A stretch of 13,270 bases of DNA from DHVE2 group archaeon (GTDB lineage Archaea > Thermoplasmatota > Thermoplasmata > Thermoplasmatales > Aciduliprofundaceae), in contig WALH01000053.1 of NCBI GenBank assembly GCA_015522935.1, positions 1 to 13,270 of the forward strand, written 5' to 3'. Positions 6,292 to 12,579 of this stretch are shown one piece after another; position 1 is the first letter of the stretch, and each line of letters begins with the position of its first letter. The notes under the pieces were generated by a model. That model did no database searches. It was given only the letters and a program-made list of their open reading frames with translations, and had not been told where the DNA came from. The translations under genes were made by a program, and so were the position numbers.

Positions 6292-6415
6292 GGGTGACGG
6301 CCATAGCGGTGGGGAAACACCCGGTCCCATTCCGAACCCGGAAGTTAAGCCCGCCCGCGTACCGTGTGTGTACTGGGATGCGAGAGCTCCCGGGAAGCAC
6401 GGTTCGCTGTCACCC
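6292..6415 (+). rRNA. rrf: 5S ribosomal RNA, free-standing
   Basis: About 124 bases with the conserved archaeal 5S core: the loop B/C region tcccattccgaacccggaag (6325-6344) followed by ttaagc, and helix IV/V sequence around tactgggatgcgagagctcc (6371-6390). Ends were placed by helix I: gggtgac at 6292-6298 pairs with gtcaccc at 6409-6415; a flanking T-A pair could extend it by one base on each side. No 16S, 23S or tRNA gene lies next to it, so it is transcribed alone from its own TATA box. The last bases overlap the 3' end of the opposite HAD gene. Confidence 0.95.
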
Positions 6416-7051
6416 ATCTCCTACAATTTCTTTCAGTTCTCTCAAAGATTTTATGGTTATCCATTCTCCATTTGTCTTATCGCCACTCCTCATAACGAAT
6501 ATTCCCTTGCATTCAGCTTTTTTAGCCGCCAACATATCTCTTTGGGAATCTCCGATCACGTAGCACTCATCGCAGTTATGAATTTTTATTATTTCATGGA
6601 GAATCCTGTATTTCGGATCAGAATCTGCAAATCTATAATTCTGAAAATCCTTGCCGTATATCTTGTCAAAGTATTTCTCCAGATTCAAGTTTTCCAGAAC
6701 GAATCTTACGCATTTCGATGAGGAGGAACTCCAAGCAATCTTTATGCCGGGAAGCTCACGTAATACAAATGAATCTTCATATCTTCGTAACCTACCTTCG
6801 CGGAGCATTTTCTTTCTGTAATCCAGATTCCTCTCATCTATATCCTTCCAGAAAATCTGGTAAGGTACCCCAAATTTTTCCGGGTAAGACCTTCCTATTT
6901 TTCCCTCTACTATACCCCTCCATATATCGATGGTAAGAGGTATATTCAGTTTTTTTGCGACTTCAAAAGCTATAAATTTATACCATTCCTCAAAATCAAA
7001 ATCCACATACTCAACTAAAGTGTCATCGATATCAAAGATGAGACAGAGCAT
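6410..7051 (-). CDS. HAD-superfamily phosphatase/hydrolase
   Basis: 213 residues. Haloacid dehalogenase fold with all four motifs: I, DIDDTL with the nucleophile D7 and D9; II, IAWSSSSS with a Ser near 108; III, K147 (SDPKYRI); IV, VIGDSQRDM with D168 and D172. The alpha-helical cap (about 15-95) between motifs I and II is of the C1 type, like phosphoglycolate phosphatase and beta-phosphoglucomutase relatives. It should remove phosphate from a small metabolite through a phospho-aspartate; the substrate cannot be told. The ATG at 7051 has a GGAGA-like site nine bases upstream. The final Gly codon and the TGA stop lie within the 3' end of the 5S rRNA gene on the other strand. Confidence 0.85.
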   Translation of the reverse strand: MLCLIFDIDDTLVEYVDFDFEEWYKFIAFEVAKKLNIPLTIDIWRGIVEGKIGRSYPEKFGVPYQIFWKDIDERNLDYRKKMLREGRLRRYEDSFVLRELPGIKIAWSSSSSKCVRFVLENLNLEKYFDKIYGKDFQNYRFADSDPKYRILHEIIKIHNCDECYVIGDSQRDMLAAKKAECKGIFVMRSGDKTNGEWITIKSLRELKEIVGDG

Positions 7052-7070
7052 AATAGTTTATCTCCAAATG

Positions 7071-7080
7071 AATAATTAAA
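7071..7080 (-). promoter_or_regulatory. TATA box of the HAD gene
   Basis: On the minus strand this reads tttaattatt, about 24 bases before the ATG at 7051. It forms a divergent promoter region of 94 bases with the endonuclease III gene. Confidence 0.45.
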
Positions 7081-7117
7081 CTTATGCTTTATGACAGGAG
7101 ATTACTCCATGGCACAG

Positions 7118-7127
7118 ATTTTTATAC
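7118..7127 (+). promoter_or_regulatory. TATA box of the endonuclease III gene
   Basis: atttttatac is centred about 23 bases before the ATG at 7146 but only about 14 before the alternative TTG at 7137. It therefore favours the ATG and a leaderless transcript. Confidence 0.5.
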
Positions 7128-7145
7128 AGAAAAAGATTGCAAGAT

Positions 7146-7781
7146 ATGCAAAATGTGGAAAAAATCATAGAAATCCTCAAAAAAACCGTTCCTGAGCATC
7201 CATACAGATCGCATAATCCATTTCACATTTTGATCGCCACAATTATCTCTCAGAGAACAAAGGATGAGGTCACTTACACCGTCGCAAACAAACTTTTTGC
7301 TAAATTTCCACGTCCAAAAGACTTAAAGAATGCCAGCGAAGAAGAAATTGCTAAGTTGATTTATCCTGCAGGTTTTTACAGGCAGAAGGCAAAGAAGATA
7401 AAAGAGGTTGCAAGAATAATAGATGAGGAGTATGAAGGTAAGGTACCCGGCGATATCGACGAACTTCTGAAACTTCCCGGCGTTGGAAGGAAAACAGCCA
7501 ACATTGTTTTGGCAAGAGGATTCGGAAAGAAAGCAATAGCAGTTGATGTTCATGTTCATCGCATCTCAAATCGTCTTGGCTGGGTTCACACAAGAACTCC
7601 TGAGGAGACGGAGAGAGAATTGATGAAAATAATTCCCAAAAAATATTGGGGTGAGATAAACTCGCTGTTAGTTATGTTCGGGCGCACAATATGCAGGCCT
7701 GTGAAGCCGAAATGTGAAATATGCCCAATCAAAGAATACTGCGAATACTACCGATCACATGCGAATTCCCAAAGTTCTTAA
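7146..7781 (+). CDS. nth: Endonuclease III (DNA glycosylase/AP lyase)
   Basis: 211 residues, the same size as the E. coli enzyme. It removes oxidised pyrimidines from DNA and nicks the abasic site in base excision repair. Features: QRTKD segment at 36-40, helix-hairpin-helix LPGVGRKTA at 110-118 with catalytic lysine K116, catalytic aspartate D134 in AVDVHVHRI, and a 4Fe-4S cluster motif C-x6-C-x2-C-x5-C at C183, C190, C193 and C199. All key residues are offset by exactly four from E. coli Nth (K120, D138, C187-C203), which strongly supports the assignment and the ATG start. Its last 27 bases overlap, tail to tail, the end of the aldehyde oxidoreductase gene. Confidence 0.97.
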   Translation: MQNVEKIIEILKKTVPEHPYRSHNPFHILIATIISQRTKDEVTYTVANKLFAKFPRPKDLKNASEEEIAKLIYPAGFYRQKAKKIKEVARIIDEEYEGKVPGDIDELLKLPGVGRKTANIVLARGFGKKAIAVDVHVHRISNRLGWVHTRTPEETERELMKIIPKKYWGEINSLLVMFGRTICRPVKPKCEICPIKEYCEYYRSHANSQSS

Positions 7782-9440
7782 TTTTTCCTCTGTGGGCACA
7801 CCATTTTCCCAGCCTCTGAACTCATAGTACTGTTGCAGCATTTCTTTGAACACTTTGCGTGATAACGCATTCTTCCCTTTGAATATTTTTTCCGGCAGAG
7901 TATCATCCTTCCCTGTAAACCCCGCACGGACATTGAAAACTCTCTCCAGATTGTAAATTCTCTCGCCTATTTTGAGTATATCCTCGCTCCTGAAATTCAC
8001 GCCCGTAGCAGCACTCAGAAGTTTTGCATACTCAACTTCGCTCATGGCGAATGTTGTGAATTTGCAAAGAATAAGCGAATCTATTGCCGCGCTGAGATTC
8101 TGGAATATCACCACTAACCCCGCTTTTCCCTCCGGGTTCAGACGGTGAATCAGTTTTGGCTTCCCGATGATTTCTGGTGCAACCATATATGCTCTAAGAT
8201 GACATCCTCCACGATTGCTCGTCGCATAACTCAATGCCTGCCCATACAAACCGCGGGGATCATACCCCGGAAGTTCAAGACCCTTGACATCAGTTCTCTT
8301 GTCATCCTCCCCATACTTCTTGGCGATGCGCATAGAACCTTGTTTTAGATCCTCATGCTCGATCATCTCATCCACGCGCTCAAGATAATTCTCACCTTTT
8401 ATCTCTCTCCACGTAGCAATCGTGGCTCCCGCTGTTATGGTATCCATACCGTTACGGTTACATTTAATATTCGCATCGATAATTTTTTCATAATCTCCGT
8501 TCTCGATATTTGGCCCGAATGCCCATATTGTCTCATATTCCGGAAGTTCGATCTTTCTTTTTTTATCACTTTTTTTGCACCTTATCGGGCAGCCCCAGCA
8601 ACCCTCATGCCGTATTTCATAATGCTTCACGATGTAATCCCCGGATAACTTTTCTCCACCTTCAAAATGCGAGGAATTGAAGTTATTTGTGGGCATGACA
8701 TCAAGGTAATTTACTATGTCATAGAGCATCGCCGTGCCGAAAACTCGCAATCCCTTGTTTATTGGAGGAGAGGCCTCCAGAAGTTTTACCATATCCATCA
8801 TTGCATCCTTGTATTTTTTAACATTTGCCACCTTCGGTTTTTTAGAGCCTCGAACCACAATTGCCTTAAGATTTTTAGAACCCATTATCGCACCCAAACC
8901 ACCTCGACCTGCAGTGTGGGTTAAATCGTTCATTATTGATGCGTAAAGCACGCCTTTCTCCCCCGCTTTTCCTATTGTGGCAACGCTTCCATCCTTTTCC
9001 AGTTTATTTGTAACAACATCCACGTTTTCTCCCCATAGATCTGTGAGTTCAATTTGAACATCAGAATCTTTTATCTTCAAGATTACGGGTTTCTCTGCTT
9101 TGCCTTCAATTATAAGGGCATCATATCCCGCATATTTGAGTTCCTTTCCCCAGTATCCTCCAGAATTTGAATCTAAAATTGTGCCGGTAAGAGGGGATTT
9201 GGAGACCACACTATGACGACCAGACATAGGTGCAGTTCCCGTTAAAGGGCCAACTGTGAAAACAAGCGGGTTTCCTTCACTGAAGGGATCAATATCTGGA
9301 GATACAAAATCGTAGTAGAGTTTAACACCCAGACCACGGCCACCAAGGTAATTTTGAAGAATATCATCGCTTATTCTTTTCTCTTTTACGGATACATCTC
9401 CCAAATTCACAATGAGCATATTTCCATTCCATCCGTGCAT
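7755..9440 (-). CDS. Aldehyde ferredoxin oxidoreductase family protein, shortened form
   Basis: 561 residues from the ATG at 9440 (MHGWNGNMLIVNLG). Members are oxygen-sensitive tungstopterin enzymes that oxidise aldehydes to acids and pass electrons to ferredoxin. Signs are GGRGLG at 33-38, DSNSGGYWGKELKYAGYDA at 90-108, the AGRGGLGAIMGSKNLKA segment near 177-193, the 4Fe-4S ligands C281-x2-C284-x3-C288 and C459, the pterin-side motif DSLILC at 454-459, and NRGGCHLRAYM with H414. Spacing C288-C459 is 171, against 199 for the equivalent C295-C494 that I recall for Pyrococcus furiosus AOR. The missing part falls after CNRNGMDTITAG, where relatives carry a longer helical stretch. Substrate unknown. 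The frame continues 41 residues upstream, but that includes the promoter, so I reject the longer form. Confidence 0.85.
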   Translation of the reverse strand: MHGWNGNMLIVNLGDVSVKEKRISDDILQNYLGGRGLGVKLYYDFVSPDIDPFSEGNPLVFTVGPLTGTAPMSGRHSVVSKSPLTGTILDSNSGGYWGKELKYAGYDALIIEGKAEKPVILKIKDSDVQIELTDLWGENVDVVTNKLEKDGSVATIGKAGEKGVLYASIMNDLTHTAGRGGLGAIMGSKNLKAIVVRGSKKPKVANVKKYKDAMMDMVKLLEASPPINKGLRVFGTAMLYDIVNYLDVMPTNNFNSSHFEGGEKLSGDYIVKHYEIRHEGCWGCPIRCKKSDKKRKIELPEYETIWAFGPNIENGDYEKIIDANIKCNRNGMDTITAGATIATWREIKGENYLERVDEMIEHEDLKQGSMRIAKKYGEDDKRTDVKGLELPGYDPRGLYGQALSYATSNRGGCHLRAYMVAPEIIGKPKLIHRLNPEGKAGLVVIFQNLSAAIDSLILCKFTTFAMSEVEYAKLLSAATGVNFRSEDILKIGERIYNLERVFNVRAGFTGKDDTLPEKIFKGKNALSRKVFKEMLQQYYEFRGWENGVPTEEKLRTLGIRM

Positions 9441-9461
9441 GGTGGGGCATGAGTGTTGGGG

Positions 9462-9473
9462 CATATAATTTAT
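9462..9473 (-). promoter_or_regulatory. TATA box of the aldehyde oxidoreductase gene
   Basis: On the minus strand this reads aataaattatat, centred about 27 bases before the ATG at 9440, consistent with a leaderless transcript. It decides against the longer reading frame. Confidence 0.5.
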
Positions 9474-9505
9474 TCTCGTCCCCTCAATTAATGAGATGGC
9501 AAAAA

Positions 9506-9515
9506 ATAAAAATAC
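9506..9515 (+). promoter_or_regulatory. TATA-like element of the Pro/Gln-rich ORF
   Basis: ataaaaatac predicts transcription start near 9536, right at the ribosome binding site before the ATG at 9548. Confidence 0.4.
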
Positions 9516-9535
9516 CCATATCAACATACCCTTTT

Positions 9536-9542
9536 GGGTGAT
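9536..9542 (+). promoter_or_regulatory. Ribosome binding site of the Pro/Gln-rich ORF
   Basis: gggtgat, five bases before the ATG at 9548, is the same GGTGAT core used by the TBP gene. It is the 3' arm of a small inverted repeat (accc, tttt, gggt; 9528-9539) that could mask it if the 5' arm is transcribed. Confidence 0.5.
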
Positions 9543-9547
9543 AAGAA

Positions 9548-9703
9548 ATGGCAGGTACACCATCTAATTATCCGCAACCACAACAACTACCTCCGCAGTA
9601 TCCCCCACCTCCACAGCCACCTGCACAGCCTATGGCTCTGGATGAAGGAGTTTGTAAAGTTAATCAAGAAATAGCAAATCATCAGGGGAGAATAATCATC
9701 TGA
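9548..9703 (+). CDS. Pro/Gln-rich small ORF, 51 residues, possibly a gene remnant
   Basis: A short open frame, ATG at 9548 to TGA at 9701-9703. Residues 4-28 are low-complexity Pro/Gln/Tyr (NYPQPQQ, YPPPPQPPAQP), then LDEGVCKVNQEIANHQGRIII. I do not recognise it. A TATA-like element and a strong Shine-Dalgarno at correct spacing argue that translation starts here. The Pro/Gln-rich start followed by an abruptly ended segment looks like the N-terminal linker of a longer protein whose body is missing. It may therefore be the surviving 5' end of a deleted gene, or a genuine small protein. Its last 22 bases overlap the 3' end of the DUF61 gene on the opposite strand, as if the boundary were a rearrangement junction. 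No membrane segment; one cysteine. Confidence 0.5.
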   Translation: MAGTPSNYPQPQQLPPQYPPPPQPPAQPMALDEGVCKVNQEIANHQGRIII

Positions 9704-10050
9704 ATGCATCCGTGATAATTTAGCGTGAGTTTTCTTATTTCATACTTCTTGACCCAGAATAAATCGTTTCGCTGCACAACATTAACACCAAGAGATTCGA
9801 TAACTTTTGCATCGTTTTCCACCTGCAGATACCCCTCGTCAAGTCCAGCTGGAATAAAGAAGGTTATGGGAAGAAGAATCTCGTCCAATGGTAAGGTGCA
9901 TTTTTCCGCAACAGTTTTAAGGCAATTCTCATCAACCTTGTTTCCTTCTATTATGGGATTATCAAGTAAATCCCTCAATTTCCTTCTCTTTTTTATTATT
10001 CCCCGATTTACGTTAAGAATCTCCTCGCGAATTATGTTTTCTATACCCAT
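9682..10050 (-). CDS. Probable DUF61/UPF0216 archaeal protein
   Basis: 122 residues, cytoplasmic, function unknown. The layout resembles the archaeal DUF61/UPF0216 family: a charged N-terminal helix with N-x-x-x-x-K-R-R-K-L-R-D-L-L (residues about 14-29), a linker, then the strand LLPITFFIP near 59-67, an EGYLQVENDAKVIESLG segment (72-88) and a final FWVKKYEIRKL...Y...QMIIL sheet. I match this from memory of the family pattern, so the assignment is moderate; otherwise it is a conserved hypothetical. No catalytic motif is evident. The ATG at 10050 lies about 25 bases after a TATA box. It is divergent from pyrB, with a 142-base region between them. Confidence 0.65.
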   Translation of the reverse strand: MGIENIIREEILNVNRGIIKKRRKLRDLLDNPIIEGNKVDENCLKTVAEKCTLPLDEILLPITFFIPAGLDEGYLQVENDAKVIESLGVNVVQRNDLFWVKKYEIRKLTLNYHGCIQMIILP

Positions 10051-10070
10051 TCACCATACAATGAGCAGCA

Positions 10071-10080
10071 AGATTTAAAG
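10071..10080 (-). promoter_or_regulatory. TATA box of the DUF61 gene
   Basis: On the minus strand this reads ctttaaatct, about 25 bases before the ATG at 10050. Confidence 0.45.
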
Positions 10081-10110
10081 ATTTAGTTTTGTTATACGCT
10101 TTAATTTAAC

Positions 10111-10153
10111 TTCAATCACTGGCAGGCTGATATTATATTGCAGTAAGATTGAA
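10111..10153. repeat. Inverted repeat in the DUF61-pyrB divergent region
   Basis: ttcaatc at 10111-10117 and gattgaa at 10147-10153 form a 7-base inverted repeat spaced by 29 bases. The right arm lies just upstream of the pyrB TATA box. It could be an operator or chance in AT-rich sequence. Confidence 0.25.
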
Positions 10154-10164
10154 ATCAGGTAAAT

Positions 10165-10172
10165 TTTTATAT
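10165..10172 (+). promoter_or_regulatory. TATA box of the pyrBI operon
   Basis: tttatatc is centred about 25 bases before the pyrB ATG at 10193, consistent with a leaderless message. No E. coli-like UTP attenuator (leader peptide plus hairpin) is present. Confidence 0.5.
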
Positions 10173-10192
10173 CTTTCAACGATATACCTCTG

Positions 10193-11107
10193 ATGCTAAA
10201 AGGAAGGGATATTGTATCCATATCGGACCTCTCGATTGAGGAAATAGAGAGGATTTTTGAAGTTGCTCGAAAAATGGTACCTGTTGCAAGAGGAGAAATG
10301 AAAAATGAAAATCTTCGTGGTCACATCCTTGCGAATCTGTTCTTCGAACCTTCCACAAGAACCCGGCTATCTTTCGAGACAGCAATGCTCCGCCTTGGTG
10401 GCTCTATCCTTGATTTTTCCAATCCTTCGGCAACATCCATTGCAAAGGGCGAAACTTTAGCGGATACTGTGAGAATGGTTGATTCATATAGCGATGTGAT
10501 TGTCATCAGGCACCCCTATGAAGGGGCGGCAAGACTGGCAGCAGAGTTTGCAGAGAATCCAGTTATAAACGCAGGTGACGGCGCTGGACAGCATCCAACC
10601 CAAACCCTACTGGATATGTTCACGATGGTGGAAGAGGTGGGAAGGATTAACGGATTGAACATAGCCCTTATTGGAGATTTAAAATACGGAAGGACTGCAC
10701 ATTCCCTCGCTATAGCACTTGACAGAATGGGTGCAAAAATACACCTTGTATCACCCCCCACCCTCACAATGCCCACACACATATTACGGCGCATGAACCA
10801 AAAACCAGCTGTTCATGAAAAACTGGAAGATATTGTCGATCTTGCAGACGTGTTTTACGTGACAAGAATTCAAAAAGAGAGATTTCCTGATCCAACCGAA
10901 TACATAAGAGTCGCTGGTTCGTATAAGATCACTGGTAAGGTAGTTGAGAAAATGAAGGATTCCGCAATAATCATGCATCCGCTACCAAGGGTCGATGAAA
11001 TCTCGCCCGAAGTGGATAACATGCCACAGGCAAGATACTTTAAACAGGCATTCTACGGGATTCCAATAAGAATGGCCCTTTTATCACTCGTACTGGGGGT
11101 TGAGTGA
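10193..11107 (+). CDS. pyrB: Aspartate carbamoyltransferase catalytic chain
   Basis: 304 residues, normal length. It joins carbamoyl phosphate and aspartate to give carbamoyl aspartate, the committed step of pyrimidine synthesis; the catalytic trimer assembles with PyrI. Active-site residues are in place: carbamoyl-phosphate loop S54-T-R-T-R58 (FFEPSTRTR), K85 in the mobile SIAKGE loop, R106-H107 (VIRHP), H134-P-T-Q137, R167 (GDLKYGRTAHS) and MHPLPRVDEI at 261-270. The residue numbers lie within a few of E. coli PyrB. The MHPLPR and KYGRT motifs separate it from ornithine carbamoyltransferase. The start ATG fits the TATA spacing, and the stop codon overlaps or abuts the start of pyrI, so the two chains are made from one message. 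Confidence 0.97.
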   Translation: MLKGRDIVSISDLSIEEIERIFEVARKMVPVARGEMKNENLRGHILANLFFEPSTRTRLSFETAMLRLGGSILDFSNPSATSIAKGETLADTVRMVDSYSDVIVIRHPYEGAARLAAEFAENPVINAGDGAGQHPTQTLLDMFTMVEEVGRINGLNIALIGDLKYGRTAHSLAIALDRMGAKIHLVSPPTLTMPTHILRRMNQKPAVHEKLEDIVDLADVFYVTRIQKERFPDPTEYIRVAGSYKITGKVVEKMKDSAIIMHPLPRVDEISPEVDNMPQARYFKQAFYGIPIRMALLSLVLGVE

Positions 11108-11109
11108 AA

Positions 11110-11574
11110 ATGGATGAACAGGTTTTAAAGGTTCAGAAAATAAAAAATGGAATTGTTATTGATCATATCCCATGCGGATTGGCTCTCAAAGTTCTGAAAA
11201 TACTTGGAATTGAAGGAGATATAGGTTCCACGGTTACCATGGCCATGCACGTGAGAAGTAAGATGGGGTGGAAAGACGTTGTTAAGATCGAAGACCGGTA
11301 TCTGGATGATAGGGAGATAGATAAGATCGCACTGATCGCACCAACAGCCACTGTGAACGTAATCAGAAATTATCAGGTTATAAAGAAGCATCACGTAAAT
11401 GTGCCTGAAAAAATAAAAGGTATTGTTAGATGTATCAATCCGAAGTGTATAACAAATCAGAATGAACCCGTAGAACCTGAATTCTATCTTGTATCGAAGA
11501 ATCCCCTCGTTATAAGATGCAAATACTGTGAGAGGGAGATGAACGCTCAGGAAATTGCAAATAATATAATTTAG
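11110..11574 (+). CDS. pyrI: Aspartate carbamoyltransferase regulatory chain
   Basis: 154 residues. It binds nucleotide effectors (CTP, ATP) and links catalytic trimers into the allosteric holoenzyme. The N-terminal allosteric domain shows VQKIKNGIVIDHIPCGLAL (8-26) and the APTATVNVIRNYQV segment (77-90). The C-terminal zinc domain has C108-x4-C113 and C137-x2-C140, each one less than in E. coli PyrI (C109, C114, C138, C141). Two starts are possible: GTG at 11104, which overlaps the pyrB stop by four bases (GTGA), or ATG at 11110, two bases after that stop. I prefer the ATG because MDEQVLKV matches where family members begin. Translational coupling with pyrB is likely. The stop codon overlaps that of the convergent riboflavin kinase gene. 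Confidence 0.96.
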   Translation: MDEQVLKVQKIKNGIVIDHIPCGLALKVLKILGIEGDIGSTVTMAMHVRSKMGWKDVVKIEDRYLDDREIDKIALIAPTATVNVIRNYQVIKKHHVNVPEKIKGIVRCINPKCITNQNEPVEPEFYLVSKNPLVIRCKYCEREMNAQEIANNII

Positions 11575-12230
11575 AGATAAACAACTATATCTACCGTACT
11601 GCCATCTTCTAACTTCAATTTTTTACGGAGATTATCCCGGGATATTACTTCAATCACATCTGTGTAGTGGCTCCTGTCCGGCATGATCAAAGCAGCTTCT
11701 ACACCATTTATAGTACTAAGAAATGCTTTCACATTACCAAATGTTCTTCCCTGCGATACGAAACCTTTCAAACTTATTCCAGGTAGGCTTCTCAGGAAAT
11801 TGACCTTGTCCAGATCGCCGGGATAAATCCTCACATTAAGTGTGCCCGGATAAGGTTCGAAGAAAAGTTTTTCCTTAATCTGGTTGTAGTAGCCTTTACG
11901 GGTTATGTAATATCGCCCTTCACCAAGACCTGTGATGACTTCCCCCGTGAGTTCTATATATTCAGGGGATTCAAATATACGCCTGTAATCGAAAGATTCA
12001 CGACGTAGAATATCCATACCCTTGCGGGTTATTTTAACTGCTATTTTTCTCCCTGATCTTTTCTTTTGAACAAGATCCATATTAAAAAGTTCGGTAATCC
12101 ATCTCGATGCAGTTTGCTGGCTTATACCCATTTTCTCTCCAATTTTTGAGGTTGATATCTCCACAAATTTATCTTTGCCACCTATGAGAGCTATTTCCTT
12201 CAGCATATATATGTGACGGAAATCAATCAT
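11571..12230 (-). CDS. ribK: HTH regulator fused to CTP-dependent riboflavin kinase (RbkR type)
   Basis: 219 residues in two parts. Residues about 5-78 are a winged helix-turn-helix (STSKIGEKMGISQQTASRWITEL at 27-49, then a basic wing KKRSGRKIAVKITRKG). Residues about 93-219 are the archaeal riboflavin kinase (DUF120), which makes FMN from riboflavin using CTP. Its motifs are GLGEGRYYIT (101-110), FEPYPGTLNVRI (124-135) and IMPDRSHYTDVIEVI (182-196). Such fusions are known in archaea as RbkR, a regulator of riboflavin genes that is also the kinase, so flavin state can set DNA binding. I chose the ATG at 12230 over the TTG at 12236. It overlaps the PIN gene by eight bases, implying translational coupling and no promoter of its own. 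No other riboflavin genes are in the window. Confidence 0.93.
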   Translation of the reverse strand: MIDFRHIYMLKEIALIGGKDKFVEISTSKIGEKMGISQQTASRWITELFNMDLVQKKRSGRKIAVKITRKGMDILRRESFDYRRIFESPEYIELTGEVITGLGEGRYYITRKGYYNQIKEKLFFEPYPGTLNVRIYPGDLDKVNFLRSLPGISLKGFVSQGRTFGNVKAFLSTINGVEAALIMPDRSHYTDVIEVISRDNLRKKLKLEDGSTVDIVVYL

Positions 12231-12579
12231 TTTCAATCACAAGATGATAGTTGGTGAGGTATATAATTCTTATACCTTTTTTCCGAAGCTTTTGTTGAAG
12301 CGCTTCATCGTTTGTTACTACAATTGCCCTCATTCTTTCACTACAGTCAACAACACCTTCATCACCCATACAATTCGTCTCGCAAATTTTGTATTTTTTT
12401 AAAAGTTTGAGGGCTGCCTTCGCCTCCCATCTTCTCTTTGAGAGTTTCTCTATTTCTCCAATCACACAACTGGGCACGTATATATCCGCTTCACCCACCA
12501 ATCTTTCCAGTTCAGAATCAAGATTGATTCCGTATTCAAAGGGCATCATAAGTGCGTTGGCATCCAAAACAACACGCAT
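12223..12579 (-). CDS. PIN-domain nuclease, Fcf1/VapC9-like
   Basis: 118 residues, a single PIN domain, expected to be a metal-dependent RNase. Acidic residues of the active site are visible: D6 (VVLDANAL), E42 (IGEIEKLS), D78 (VVDCSERM) and D91 (VVTNDEAL). The pattern LDANALMMPFEYGI, YVPSCVIGEIEKL and TNDEALQQKLRKKGIRIIYL resembles the archaeal Fcf1/Utp24-like group (rRNA-processing type) more than mobile VapC toxins. No antitoxin gene sits beside it. Its ATG follows the TAA of the aIF2-beta gene with no base between, and its own stop lies inside the start of the riboflavin kinase gene. It is thus the middle member of a coupled three-gene operon with translation factors, fitting a housekeeping rRNA or tRNA processing role (inference). 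Confidence 0.88.
   Translation of the reverse strand: MRVVLDANALMMPFEYGINLDSELERLVGEADIYVPSCVIGEIEKLSKRRWEAKAALKLLKKYKICETNCMGDEGVVDCSERMRAIVVTNDEALQQKLRKKGIRIIYLTNYHLVIEND

Noticed and set aside
6294..6721. Plus-strand ORFs across the 5S gene and HAD gene
   Set aside because: They are read through 5S rRNA and antisense to the HAD phosphatase; no family resemblance.
9441..9563. 41-residue upstream extension of the aldehyde oxidoreductase frame, with a hydrophobic, signal-like segment
   Set aside because: It spans the TATA box and has no counterpart in the family. The family N-terminus (MHGWNGNMLIVNLG) starts at 9440, so the hydrophobic stretch is chance translation of promoter DNA.
12223..12579. 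PIN gene as the toxin of a VapBC toxin-antitoxin pair
   Set aside because: No small antitoxin gene precedes it, it is coupled to aIF2-beta and riboflavin kinase, and its sequence is closer to Fcf1-like housekeeping PIN domains.
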